Notes under the pieces: model-generated | The model's input: only the letters and a program-made list of their open reading frames with translations | What the model was told of the DNA's origin: nothing | Databases searched by the model: none | Shown: in pieces, positions 1-7,603 of the stretch | Layout of the letters: the number at the start of each line of letters is the position of its first letter | Position numbering within the stretch: the first letter of the stretch is position 1 | Position numbers and translations under genes: made by a program | From: Bacteroidota bacterium | Lineage (GTDB): Bacteria > Bacteroidota > Ignavibacteria > Ignavibacteriales > Ignavibacteriaceae | Direction: 5' to 3' | DNA length: 16,174 bases | Assembly: GCA_021796135.1 (NCBI GenBank) | Contig: JAJYOQ010000038.1 | Coordinates: 1 to 16,174 of the forward strand

Positions 1-396
1 CGGAATTTCAAAAGACGAGGTAACTTTAATAGCAATAATATTTTCATTTTTAATGAATTGTGAGATGTTAAAAGAAAACGGCGAGAAGTAGCCTTCATGC
101 TTCCCCAAATAATTCCAATTCAACCAGACTTCAGTAAGATAATCAACGCCTAAAAATTTTAACAAAGTTAGACTTTTCTCGGCGAATTCGAAGTCAAATT
201 TTTTAATAAACCAAAGTGTTCCATTATAATTATGAAGCCCACATAATTCCCAATTAGCAGGTATAGACATTGATTCATGGATCTCATCATTTTCAAATAA
301 TGATTTAATTTTGCTAATCTCAAATTTTTCTTGAGCATCTTTAATATAGAAAAATTTTCCATTTAGGTCTAATTTATAATTTAGCACTTTACTCAT
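1..396 (-). CDS. Glycoside hydrolase family 2 enzyme, N-terminal part (cut by window edge)
   Basis: This reading frame opens with ATG at 396 and runs uninterrupted off the left edge, giving the first 132 residues. The segment has the sugar-binding (jelly-roll) domain pattern of GH2 beta-galactosidases, beta-mannosidases and beta-glucuronidases: IPANWEL at 45-51, NYNGTLWF at 57-63, then FLGVDYLTEVWLN (81-93), YLGKHEGYFSPF (96-107) and a strand ending IIAIKV. In this family the first domain packs against a later TIM barrel with two catalytic glutamates, which lies outside the window, so substrate cannot be assigned. No signal peptide is visible, so a cytoplasmic enzyme is expected. It begins 51 nt after the GH94 stop on the same strand and is probably in one operon with it, acting on the same oligosaccharide. 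A shorter frame within 168-362 is only an off-frame shadow. Confidence 0.85.
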   Translation of the reverse strand, partial: MSKVLNYKLDLNGKFFYIKDAQEKFEISKIKSLFENDEIHESMSIPANWELCGLHNYNGTLWFIKKFDFEFAEKSLTLLKFLGVDYLTEVWLNWNYLGKHEGYFSPFSFNISQFIKNENIIAIKVTSSFEIP

Positions 397-447
397 TTAA
401 TTTAGAATAATTCATCATCCATGTTTTAATAAAATTACGCCAATTTT

Positions 448-2829
448 TCACCCCAAATAAACATTTACTAAATACTTTTTTTCTTTATTATTATACTCGA
501 TAAGATTACCCAATATTTTTATGCCGTTGACTTCAATTGATTTAACATTTGAATAAACATGAAATGGGTTAAAAACATTGATGTCATATTCATTTTCTCT
601 AAAATTTCTTTTAACAGAAAAATGTTCCCATTCTTTCGGGATGCTGGGATCAATTATTAATCCTTTTTCTTCAGCTCTGATTCCTAAAATCCAATCGACA
701 ATAACCTTTTGAAACCACGCAGCAGAACCCGTGTACCAGGTCCATCCACCTCTTCCATAATAGGGAGAATCCGGTCCGTCAATATTTCCTGGTGTTACAT
801 AGGGTTCAGCAACATATTCGTCAGGATTCATTCCGTTATTAATCGGCGAAAGTCTTTTAAATATTTCGTAAGGCATTCCGTCAATTTTCATTTCAGCAAA
901 TGCCCAAATTGCCCATGTTGCGGCGTGAGTATAAACTCCTCCGTTCTCTCTTCTTCCAGCTGCATACCGGGAAAGGTAACCAATAAATTTATCAGGTTTT
1001 GAGTAAGCCGGATACAAAAGCAAAGGTCCATTTTTCTTTAACAAATGTTTTTGAATGGCTTCTAATGCCTTTTTATTTTTTTCCTTAATGCTTATTTTAC
1101 TAATTATTGCCCATGATTGAGTATTTAGATAAATTTTCCCTTCTCCGCATTTATCGCTTCCGATTAAACTACCACTATCTTTTGTCGCTCTTAAAAACCA
1201 TTCTCCATCCCATGAATATTTTTCGAAAGTTTGTTTAAGTTGCGATATATTTTTTTTATAGCGGTTAACTGAAAAAGTGTCGCCAAAGTTCTCACAAATA
1301 GGGATAAAATTAGTCATTACATAGTATAAAAACTCAGCAAGCCAGAATGATTCACCTTTCATTTCAAGTCCGACTGCACTTAGACCGTCATTCCAATCTC
1401 CAGCACCGATTAAAGGGATCCCGCGCTGGCTTATCCGGCTAAGGACTTTTTCAATTGCTTTAAGGCAGTGTTTATATAAAGATTCCGCTAAGTTTTTATT
1501 ATCGTAATATTCAATTTCTTCATTGAAGAAATTTAGATTGTTTGTTTCTTTCAGATAATGAATCATTATAAAAGGAAGCCATAAAAGATCGTCTGTCATT
1601 TTTGTTTCAAGACCAGTATCAGTTATTGGGTGCCACCAGTGTAGTACTGTGCCGTCTACCATTTGATGTCTTGCATGGAGTTTAATTTGTTTCTCGGTAG
1701 TTTGCGGATTTATTGGTAGAAAAACCAAACTATCCTGTAATTGATCTCTAAAGCCGAATGCGCCACTTTGCTGATAATAAGCAGTTCTACCCCAAAGCCT
1801 TCCTGATATTGCTTGATATCTCAGCCATTTATTTACAAGTATATTCATACCCTCATCCGGGGTATTTATTTCTAGTGTGCCTAACAATTTTTTCCAATAT
1901 TTTTTAACATCTTCAAGAGCCTTATCAATAGCATTACTGTTTGAAAATTGTTCAATCGACTTTGTTATTTCCTCTTTGTTTTGTTTTAGTCCAAGATAAA
2001 AAGCAATTCTTTCTGAGTTTTTAGATTTGATTATCGAATTGACCTTTAAGGTTCCAATAGGATCCGTCCAATTACCGGTTTGTTTTGATAAGTTTTTAGC
2101 TGAAATACCTGCTGGGTTTATCAAGTCTCCATATTGTCCAATAAATGAATCTTTATCTCCGTCATAATCGCTAATTTTTTTGTTTGACGATAGAAAACCA
2201 AAATAGGGATACTCAATATTCCAATGTCCGCGATCTCCAAGTGGGATTTCCCACAAGCGTTTTGTTGCGGTCATCATGTTTGCATTCTCATCAAATTCGG
2301 TTTCTATAAACGTTTTATGAAATTCTCTATGATGGTCTGCAGAAGAGCCCAAGACCCATTCAAAGTAGGTATAAAAAGAAAGATCTGCATCTTCATTTGA
2401 GTTGTTATTAACTTTTAAATCCCAAATTTCCAATGATTCATCAAAAGGGACAAAAATTGTTAAAGCTACCTCTATCCCTTTATATTCGGAATTAAAAATT
2501 GTGTAGCCGATACCATGAATACACTCAAATTTATCTAATACTATTTTGGCAGGAAAAAAAGTTGGGCTCCACACATCGCCTGTTTTATTATTTTTCACAT
2601 AGATATATTTTCCCCAATTATCCTGAACTAAATCCTGATGCCATCGGGTTAATCTATTAAATTCAGAATGTTCATACCAGCTAAAGCCACCGCCTGTCTG
2701 TGAAATGACAATACCGTAAATTCCATTGGAAATTACATTTACCCATGGTTTAGGAGTCTTATATGTTTTAATAACATATTCATTTCCAGACTCGGAGAAA
2801 TATCCATATTTAGTCTCAAACTTATTCAT
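448..2829 (-). CDS. GH94 family beta-glycoside phosphorylase (cellobiose/chitobiose phosphorylase type)
   Basis: A 793-residue protein with the full GH94 layout. The N-terminal beta-sandwich has KYGYF (7-11), TPKPWVNVISNG (25-36) and GGGFSW (46-51). The (alpha/alpha)6 catalytic barrel has RDQLQDS at 361-367, GAGDWNDG at 475-482 (the DWND box that carries the general-acid Asp in this family), RENGGVYTHAATW at 627-639 (phosphate-binding region with His635) and GPDSPYYGRGGWTWYTGSAAW at 685-705. GH94 enzymes reversibly phosphorolyse beta-linked disaccharides or oligosaccharides to a sugar 1-phosphate, saving ATP. The N-terminal block (RLTRWHQD) also recalls the GH94 domain of cyclic beta-1,2-glucan synthases, so the linkage is left open. 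There is no signal peptide, so it acts in the cytoplasm. ATG at 2829 matches the family start; no strong ribosome site is seen. Likely first gene of an operon with the GH2 gene, under the promoter and operator near 3062-3110. Confidence 0.92.
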   Translation of the reverse strand: MNKFETKYGYFSESGNEYVIKTYKTPKPWVNVISNGIYGIVISQTGGGFSWYEHSEFNRLTRWHQDLVQDNWGKYIYVKNNKTGDVWSPTFFPAKIVLDKFECIHGIGYTIFNSEYKGIEVALTIFVPFDESLEIWDLKVNNNSNEDADLSFYTYFEWVLGSSADHHREFHKTFIETEFDENANMMTATKRLWEIPLGDRGHWNIEYPYFGFLSSNKKISDYDGDKDSFIGQYGDLINPAGISAKNLSKQTGNWTDPIGTLKVNSIIKSKNSERIAFYLGLKQNKEEITKSIEQFSNSNAIDKALEDVKKYWKKLLGTLEINTPDEGMNILVNKWLRYQAISGRLWGRTAYYQQSGAFGFRDQLQDSLVFLPINPQTTEKQIKLHARHQMVDGTVLHWWHPITDTGLETKMTDDLLWLPFIMIHYLKETNNLNFFNEEIEYYDNKNLAESLYKHCLKAIEKVLSRISQRGIPLIGAGDWNDGLSAVGLEMKGESFWLAEFLYYVMTNFIPICENFGDTFSVNRYKKNISQLKQTFEKYSWDGEWFLRATKDSGSLIGSDKCGEGKIYLNTQSWAIISKISIKEKNKKALEAIQKHLLKKNGPLLLYPAYSKPDKFIGYLSRYAAGRRENGGVYTHAATWAIWAFAEMKIDGMPYEIFKRLSPINNGMNPDEYVAEPYVTPGNIDGPDSPYYGRGGWTWYTGSAAWFQKVIVDWILGIRAEEKGLIIDPSIPKEWEHFSVKRNFRENEYDINVFNPFHVYSNVKSIEVNGIKILGNLIEYNNKEKKYLVNVYLG

Positions 2830-3061
2830 TTATATTTTCTGTGTTTTCCTTGTATAGATTTTTGATATTATTTTATATGTTTTTCAAGCTAGAGTTATCA
2901 TTGCGAACATTGAAATGATAATTGAACTGAAATAAATTATTATTTATAAAATCATTTACAAATCAATAAAAAAACGACTTTTTAGTAAGAATCACCATTC
3001 TCTTTTTAATTAATTCAATATAGTTACTATCTAATCAAGAATAATAAATAGTGTATTTTAA

Positions 3062-3079
3062 AATGTAAACGTTTACATT
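3062..3079. promoter_or_regulatory. LacI-family (cre-like) operator, perfect 18-bp palindrome
   Basis: AATGTAAACGTTTACATT is a perfect palindrome with a central CG. Its core TGTAAACGTTTACA fits the TGWAANCGNTNWCA pattern bound by CcpA and many sugar-responsive LacI-family repressors. It lies immediately downstream of the -10-like hexamer on the minus strand, so it would cover the transcription start. This suggests repression of the GH94-GH2 operon, relieved by the sugar. The regulator is not encoded in the window. Confidence 0.75.
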
Positions 3080-3081
3080 CT

Positions 3082-3110
3082 AATCTAAAATATAATTAAT
3101 TATTTGTCAA
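3082..3110 (-). promoter_or_regulatory. Sigma70-like promoter for the GH94-GH2 operon
   Basis: On the minus strand TTGACA (3110-3105) is followed by a 17-nt spacer and TAGATT (3087-3082). The -35 is a perfect match and the -10 has four of six consensus bases. The predicted start falls near 3075, inside the palindromic operator. It is not the TTTG/TAnnTTTG promoter form common in Bacteroidetes proper, so the assignment depends on which sigma factor the organism uses. Confidence 0.5.
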
Positions 3111-3111
3111 G

Positions 3112-3152
3112 TAAAATCTAAAGATTTTATTAGATGATTTTTAATAAAATCT
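3112..3152. repeat. Nested inverted repeats upstream of the GH94 promoter
   Basis: TAAAATCT (3112-3119), AGATTTTATTA (3122-3132) and TAATAAAATCT (3142-3152) make two alternative pairings. The first two arms pair across a 2-nt gap; the last two pair over 11 bp across a 9-nt loop. The block sits directly upstream of the -35 hexamer, where an activator could bind. Pure AT content makes chance repeats more likely, so this is moderate evidence only. Confidence 0.4.
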
Positions 3153-3493
3153 GATTTCAAAAGCCGAAACAAGATATGCTTAATGTAAATTTATTAAAGA
3201 AAATCAGCAAATTAACTCATGGAAAAAGAAAAATAAATTTTCTCTTTGTTGGCAACCATAATCATTATACTATAAAATGCCTCATGTGGAAAGAAATTAA
3301 AATTGATTATCAATTTATTAGAGCTGATTATTGGGTACTGTAAAAGAAGTACCGTTGAAGTTACCATTGAATTATAAATGAAATTTTTATGTCAAACGGA
3401 TTGCAAAGTTGCACAACTATAGGGCACATGCTTGTTGACCAAAGTATGTTGTAGACAGTTCCTAGAGTAAAAATGAACCCTTACGTTATTTAC

Positions 3494-5326
3494 TTAAGGA
3501 TAAACATCCCACAATGCAATAGCATAAGCTCCTGCACCAAAGCCAACCATAGGAACTGAGCCATTGTAAAAGGATGTTTTTCTATTATATAACTCCGGAA
3601 TAAGATTGAAGTTTAAAGCCGCCTGATTCGTCACCCAATTAACAAAATAGCGTGCTTTTTTTTGATCGCCGAATTTCTGCATGGCTGATGCAAATCGCAG
3701 GTCTAGCATTATCCATTCGGCTATATCGTACCAATCACCTTTATTTATGCGGGAGAAGCCATGTATTCCCCCTTCGACACCTAATTGGCGTTCATATTCA
3801 TTAATCTGAGATAGGAAAAGATTTTTATCCCGGAGAAGTCCAAAACCGAATGCTTCAATTGTCCCGCCGTCGAAATAGTCGAAAGAATTAGAATCTGATG
3901 CGGCTGCATTACCTTTAACAAAACTGTTATCAACTACAAAAACTGACCTAATTCCTTTAAATAATCTCTTGTAAGCATTTTGATATTTTGCTGCATCGAT
4001 AAAATTTAAGTGAGATGAAAGTGCAGCAAAATCTCTTAGTCCGGCAGCGCATGAAATCGAAGTGTAAGCATATTGTTTTCCTGGAAGATGTCTTTCCCAG
4101 GGTCCGGAATCAATACGAATAACATTATTTGTATCAATACAATGAATAATAACATCGGCAACTTTTGAAGCAAAAACCTGATAATTTTCTTTAAAGAATT
4201 TGACATCTCCGCTGCGTTTGACATAATCACATAACGCTATAAGGGAAAGACCAAAACCGTCTAACTCAATATTAGGACCGTCGGAATTAAAGTCAGTTTC
4301 TTCTTTTCCATCGCCGAAGTAACGACACACGGAGATTTGATACGGTACGCCAACGCCATAATCTTTTCCGTCTTTATAAATATACCGGACATAATGTCCC
4401 GATTTAGCATTGAGCATAAATGAAAGTGCGTTGCGAGCTTCCTTAAATAAACCAAGCCTGTCTAGCGCAAGTATTGAATATGAACCATCACGAACCCACG
4501 ATATGTTCCATTCTCCGGGAGGAAGAGCAGCGATTATTTGACCTCTCGAATAGGGGAAAATTTCCTGCTGAGGTACTTGAGCCATTTTCAGGACAGTTAT
4601 TGATTGTTCAAGAACATCCCTTTGCTTTGGCGAAATCCCTTTCGGCATTTTTGCGCGTGCAAAAACTTTTTTCATAAACTTAATTTCGTCGTTTAACAAA
4701 TGACCGCCGTTCTTAATAAGATCGAATTTTGCTTTTGCAATAATTTGATTATCAGTCTGAAGTGAATCAGTGTAACTCAGCAAAAAATATTTTTCAGCTT
4801 GATTATTTGAGCGTTTAAATAATGCAGAGTCAATAATAACATTTGTTTTTTGCAGCTTATAGCTTAAAGAACATTTTTGTATTTCAGCATAAGAGCCAGC
4901 TATATCAATGTAAAAAATTTTATTTTCTGTAGAAAATGGGGCAAAATAACTAACCACAACATTTGGGTATCTCACTGTAATCACGTGAGTATTGTCTTCA
5001 TAGAAAGTTTTCAGCGGCTTTGATTTTAATGTGATAGAAACATCCTTCAAAAATGGTTCTACAAAATTTGCTGAATCATAAGCTTTAAAAATATGTGGGC
5101 TAATGGATTCTATGTAACCCTTTTGTTCGTCATAGACAGCAGCAATAATACCATTTGTTGTTACCAGTTGGTAAAATGATTTTATATTACCGCCGAAAGG
5201 CTTAACAAAATCTATTTTATCTCGAGCGATAAAATCCCAGCTAGCCGGAAGGTACGCGGCTTCTGCAAAGTTTGCCGCAATAAAATTAAAAAGAAGAAAT
5301 AAAAATAAATTTTTTAAAATTATCAC
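3494..5326 (-). CDS. Exported GH15-like (glucoamylase-type) glycoside hydrolase
   Basis: A 610-residue protein with a signal peptide (hydrophobic 5-20, cleavage probably after AEA at about 21-23). A beta-sandwich-like N-terminal half follows, then an (alpha/alpha)6 barrel from about 235. The barrel has the GH15 hallmarks: ISWVRDGSYSILALDRLG (275-292), SGPWERH (407-413, with Glu411 as candidate general acid), DGGTIEAFGFGLL (487-499) and LIPELY (575-580, with Glu578 as candidate base). Family members release glucose from alpha-linked glucans, but related enzymes take trehalose or dextran, so substrate is uncertain. Export implies a periplasmic or outer location. The start is GTG at 5326; no ATG occurs in frame before residue 227, so a non-ATG start is forced. 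No ribosome site is seen, but the gene begins 14 nt after the preceding stop, consistent with translational coupling to the membrane protein gene upstream. Confidence 0.82.
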   Translation of the reverse strand: MIILKNLFLFLLFNFIAANFAEAAYLPASWDFIARDKIDFVKPFGGNIKSFYQLVTTNGIIAAVYDEQKGYIESISPHIFKAYDSANFVEPFLKDVSITLKSKPLKTFYEDNTHVITVRYPNVVVSYFAPFSTENKIFYIDIAGSYAEIQKCSLSYKLQKTNVIIDSALFKRSNNQAEKYFLLSYTDSLQTDNQIIAKAKFDLIKNGGHLLNDEIKFMKKVFARAKMPKGISPKQRDVLEQSITVLKMAQVPQQEIFPYSRGQIIAALPPGEWNISWVRDGSYSILALDRLGLFKEARNALSFMLNAKSGHYVRYIYKDGKDYGVGVPYQISVCRYFGDGKEETDFNSDGPNIELDGFGLSLIALCDYVKRSGDVKFFKENYQVFASKVADVIIHCIDTNNVIRIDSGPWERHLPGKQYAYTSISCAAGLRDFAALSSHLNFIDAAKYQNAYKRLFKGIRSVFVVDNSFVKGNAAASDSNSFDYFDGGTIEAFGFGLLRDKNLFLSQINEYERQLGVEGGIHGFSRINKGDWYDIAEWIMLDLRFASAMQKFGDQKKARYFVNWVTNQAALNFNLIPELYNRKTSFYNGSVPMVGFGAGAYAIALWDVYP

Positions 5327-5340
5327 AATAATAAGGAGTT

Positions 5341-5883
5341 TTAAGCGACCATAGATTTTCTTTTTGCCATGAGTGGCAAAAATCCCAGAATAACTGCGAC
5401 TATTATTACACAGACTGATCCAACCACATCAGGTTTAACCGTCATTATAAAAATTTGTCCTAAACCGACTGCAATTTCAGATTGTAATAAATTTATAAGC
5501 CCTAAATTATTAATAAATCCTTGCAATTCAGTATTTGACATTTGACTATCAGACTTTAGCAGTTTGCTCAACTTTTCAAATCTTTTGCCTGTTACAAGAG
5601 TGATATGCAAGAACAGGAAAAGCCATAGAAGCATTGATACTATAATCCATGCACTCCAGTCCCACTTAGTAGAAACCATATATGCACCGGTAATAAGAAG
5701 AAGGGTACCCACACTCATAAATAAATATTTAAGCGGTAAAATTGTTTTTACCCATTCGCCAACTTGTTCTCTGTTAGATGTGTGCTGAAGTTTAGTTATG
5801 CCTACCCATTCAATTGCAATTGCCATAAATAAAACCAGCGCACTTGTTATATGTAAAAAAAGAACTATTAAATAAAATTCCAT
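5341..5883 (-). CDS. Small multi-pass integral membrane protein (DUF2269-like)
   Basis: A 180-residue protein with four likely membrane helices at about 3-24, 48-68, 72-95 and 151-172. A basic, polar loop (GKRFEKLSKLLKSDSQ) separates helices 3 and 4. The helix 1 pattern with LHITSA resembles DUF2269-type predicted membrane proteins of unknown function; this family link is tentative. ATG at 5883 is chosen because GAGAAG (5895-5890) sits 6 nt before it; an upstream in-frame GTG at 5925 would add 14 polar residues ahead of helix 1 and has no such site. The gene ends 14 nt before the GH15-like gene on the same strand, so the two are probably co-transcribed, although no direct functional link is evident. 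Confidence 0.7.
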   Translation of the reverse strand: MEFYLIVLFLHITSALVLFMAIAIEWVGITKLQHTSNREQVGEWVKTILPLKYLFMSVGTLLLITGAYMVSTKWDWSAWIIVSMLLWLFLFLHITLVTGKRFEKLSKLLKSDSQMSNTELQGFINNLGLINLLQSEIAVGLGQIFIMTVKPDVVGSVCVIIVAVILGFLPLMAKRKSMVA

Positions 5884-5889
5884 AAAATT

Positions 5890-5895
5890 CTTCTC
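5890..5895 (-). promoter_or_regulatory. Ribosome binding site deciding the membrane protein start
   Basis: GAGAAG on the minus strand, 6 nt from ATG 5883. It supports the shorter 180-residue product over the GTG start at 5925. Confidence 0.55.
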
Positions 5896-6124
5896 ATTTT
5901 TATTAAAGATAATAAATATTCTCACTTAATATAATAAATATTTTAGGAATCTAGGGTGCAGCAAAATACAGAAATCTTGATAATTGAAATTTCGAATATT
6001 CGGCTCTTTAAATTATATTGTGCCTTTATTAACATTTAGATATTAATATAATTTTAGATAGTGCATTTTTATTAATAATATTGTAATATTTTAAGTAAAT
6101 ATAAAATTTTTATTAGAGGCAGTT

Positions 6125-6718
6125 ATGAAACAGAGCAAATTTTCCCTAAGCATTATTCCCTTAATTTCCTTTTTATTGATTCTCTCATTTGCATCTTCGG
6201 CTCAGATGAAGCAGGCTAAGAAGCCGCGCCTTAGCCTAAAAGCAGGAGTATTTCAAAGAATCGGAGTTGATACAGACATAAATATTTCTTACAGCAGACC
6301 GGGAGTTAAAGGAAGAAAAATCTGGGGTGATTTAGTGCCTTATGGTTTAGCAGTGGGAACTAAAGAATCTAACGGGAAACCATTTCCATGGCGGGGCGGC
6401 GCTAATGAATGCACTACAATAGAATTTAGTAAAGATGTTACTGTTGATGGACACAAATTACCTGCCGGAAAATACAGCGTACAATTCATCCCGTCCAAAG
6501 AGGAATGGACAGTAATATTCAATAAAAACACAAAATTGTGGGGCAGCTTTGAATATGATAAAAAGGATGATGCCCTCAGAATAAATGTTAAACCGGTTGA
6601 AGCTCCATTTCGTGAATGGCTTACATATGGGTTTGACGATCTTGCCGGAACTTCCTGCACAGCTTTTTTGAGGTGGGAAAAATTAAAAATACCTTTTAAA
6701 ATATCAACTGTCGAATAA
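6125..6718 (+). CDS. Exported DUF2911 domain protein
   Basis: A 197-residue protein with a clear signal peptide (hydrophobic 8-22, probable cleavage after ASSA at 23-26). The remainder matches the DUF2911 pattern common in Bacteroidetes and relatives: YSRPGVKGRKIWGDLVPYG, a WRGGANE block, VDGHKLPAGKYSVQFIP, EEWTVIFNK and a closing LRWEKLKIPF. The function of the family is not established; it is a beta-rich periplasmic or surface domain. ATG 6125 is preceded by GAGG at 6115-6118. The gene stands on the plus strand, divergent from the membrane protein gene, with a 241-nt AT-rich spacer where I could not pick a convincing promoter. A PlsC-type gene starts 71 nt downstream in the same orientation. 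Confidence 0.85.
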   Translation: MKQSKFSLSIIPLISFLLILSFASSAQMKQAKKPRLSLKAGVFQRIGVDTDINISYSRPGVKGRKIWGDLVPYGLAVGTKESNGKPFPWRGGANECTTIEFSKDVTVDGHKLPAGKYSVQFIPSKEEWTVIFNKNTKLWGSFEYDKKDDALRINVKPVEAPFREWLTYGFDDLAGTSCTAFLRWEKLKIPFKISTVE

Positions 6719-6789
6719 TCCGTTATTTTAATTGAGTTATTCCAATATAAAAGAATGCAAATCGATTAAGATGGCGCATTGAAGATGAA

Positions 6790-7569
6790 TTGCAGCTTAT
6801 TGAAAAACTATTAATGCAGTCAATTATTTTATTCCCATTCAGGGTTATATACAAAATATATATTCTTACATGTTTTGTTGGACTGTTTATATTACTCTAT
6901 CCTCTTTTGCGATTTTTCCTATCAAAAAAAGAACGTTTCCCATCAGCATTTATACTTATGAAATTCTATGGAAAAGCCTTTTTGATTTGCTCAGGAATTT
7001 TTATGAAAATTAAAGGAAAGGAAAATATACATTCTGATCAGCCATATTTAATATGCTCTAATCACAGTTCATATATAGACACTCCGTGTTTGTACTCAAT
7101 ATTTGATAAATATTTTGTATTTACCGGCAAAAAGGAAATTGAAAATTGGCCTTTGTTCCATATTTTTTATACTTCCGGAATGAATATATTAGTTGACAGA
7201 TTTAATAAAATGGGAATGTTAAAAGGATTTAAAAAGATGATTGAAGAAATTGATGAAGGACATCCGATAGTGATTCTTCCTGAAGGAACAATATCAAAGA
7301 CTGCACCGAAACTTAGTGAATTTAAACCCGGATCCGTTTCTTTAGCCATCCACAAGCAAATTCCGATCTTACCCATAACGTTTACAACAAACTGGAAAAG
7401 ACTTCAACGTAAAGGATTGCTCAAGGGAAAAGCCAGCCCCGGAATATCAGAAGTATTTATTCATTCACTTATTTCGACAAAGGGTTTAACCAAAAATGAT
7501 ATGGATGCATTACAAATAAAACTTCGTGATATTATCAATTCACCGCTTCATGAAAAATACGGAGTTTAG
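6790..7569 (+). CDS. plsC: 1-acyl-sn-glycerol-3-phosphate acyltransferase (PlsC family)
   Basis: A 259-residue membrane-associated acyltransferase. It has an N-terminal hydrophobic helix (about 20-42) and the family blocks: NHSSYID at 91-97 (the HX4D catalytic pair His92 and Asp97), LPEGTIS at 163-169 (the acyl-acceptor-binding EGT motif) and IPILPITF at 191-198. The reaction is transfer of an acyl chain to lysophosphatidate, giving phosphatidate for phospholipid synthesis at the inner membrane. Related enzymes acylate other lysolipids or ornithine lipids, so the symbol refers to the family. The start is uncertain: TTG 6790 follows GAAGA, while ATG 6814 would remove eight residues and has no ribosome site. 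An ATG at 6785 opens a different frame that stops after nine codons. Confidence 0.82.
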   Translation: MQLIEKLLMQSIILFPFRVIYKIYILTCFVGLFILLYPLLRFFLSKKERFPSAFILMKFYGKAFLICSGIFMKIKGKENIHSDQPYLICSNHSSYIDTPCLYSIFDKYFVFTGKKEIENWPLFHIFYTSGMNILVDRFNKMGMLKGFKKMIEEIDEGHPIVILPEGTISKTAPKLSEFKPGSVSLAIHKQIPILPITFTTNWKRLQRKGLLKGKASPGISEVFIHSLISTKGLTKNDMDALQIKLRDIINSPLHEKYGV

Positions 7570-7603
7570 AAATTATTAAGTCTATAAATTTAATTGTCAA
7601 TAG

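Larger units (their letters stand above)
2830..3493. other. AT-rich 664-nt intergenic region with control elements for the GH94 operon
   Basis: Both flanking genes are on the minus strand. The half nearest GH94 holds a promoter-like pair, an 18-bp operator and nested inverted repeats, listed separately. From the operator to the GH94 start there is about 230 nt of leader with no convincing ORF. Between 3176 and 3343 a plus-strand frame of 55 codons is open but has no ribosome site or recognisable product. Nothing firm is seen in 3344-3493, and no clear intrinsic terminator follows the GH15-like gene. Confidence 0.6.

Noticed and set aside
168..362. Minus-strand 64-codon frame
   Set aside because: It overlaps the GH2 gene in a different frame; the longer GH2 frame has clear family motifs.
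709..1002. Plus-strand 97-codon frame opposite GH94
   Set aside because: Antisense shadow of the conserved GH94 C-terminal region; low-complexity Ser/Arg composition.
3176..3343. Plus-strand 55-codon frame in the GH15/GH94 spacer (starts MLNVNLLKK)
   Set aside because: No ribosome site, no recognised family and the surrounding frames are equally open; kept only as a remark on the spacer.
6340..6660. Minus-strand 106-codon frame opposite DUF2911
   Set aside because: Antisense shadow with no motif or ribosome site.
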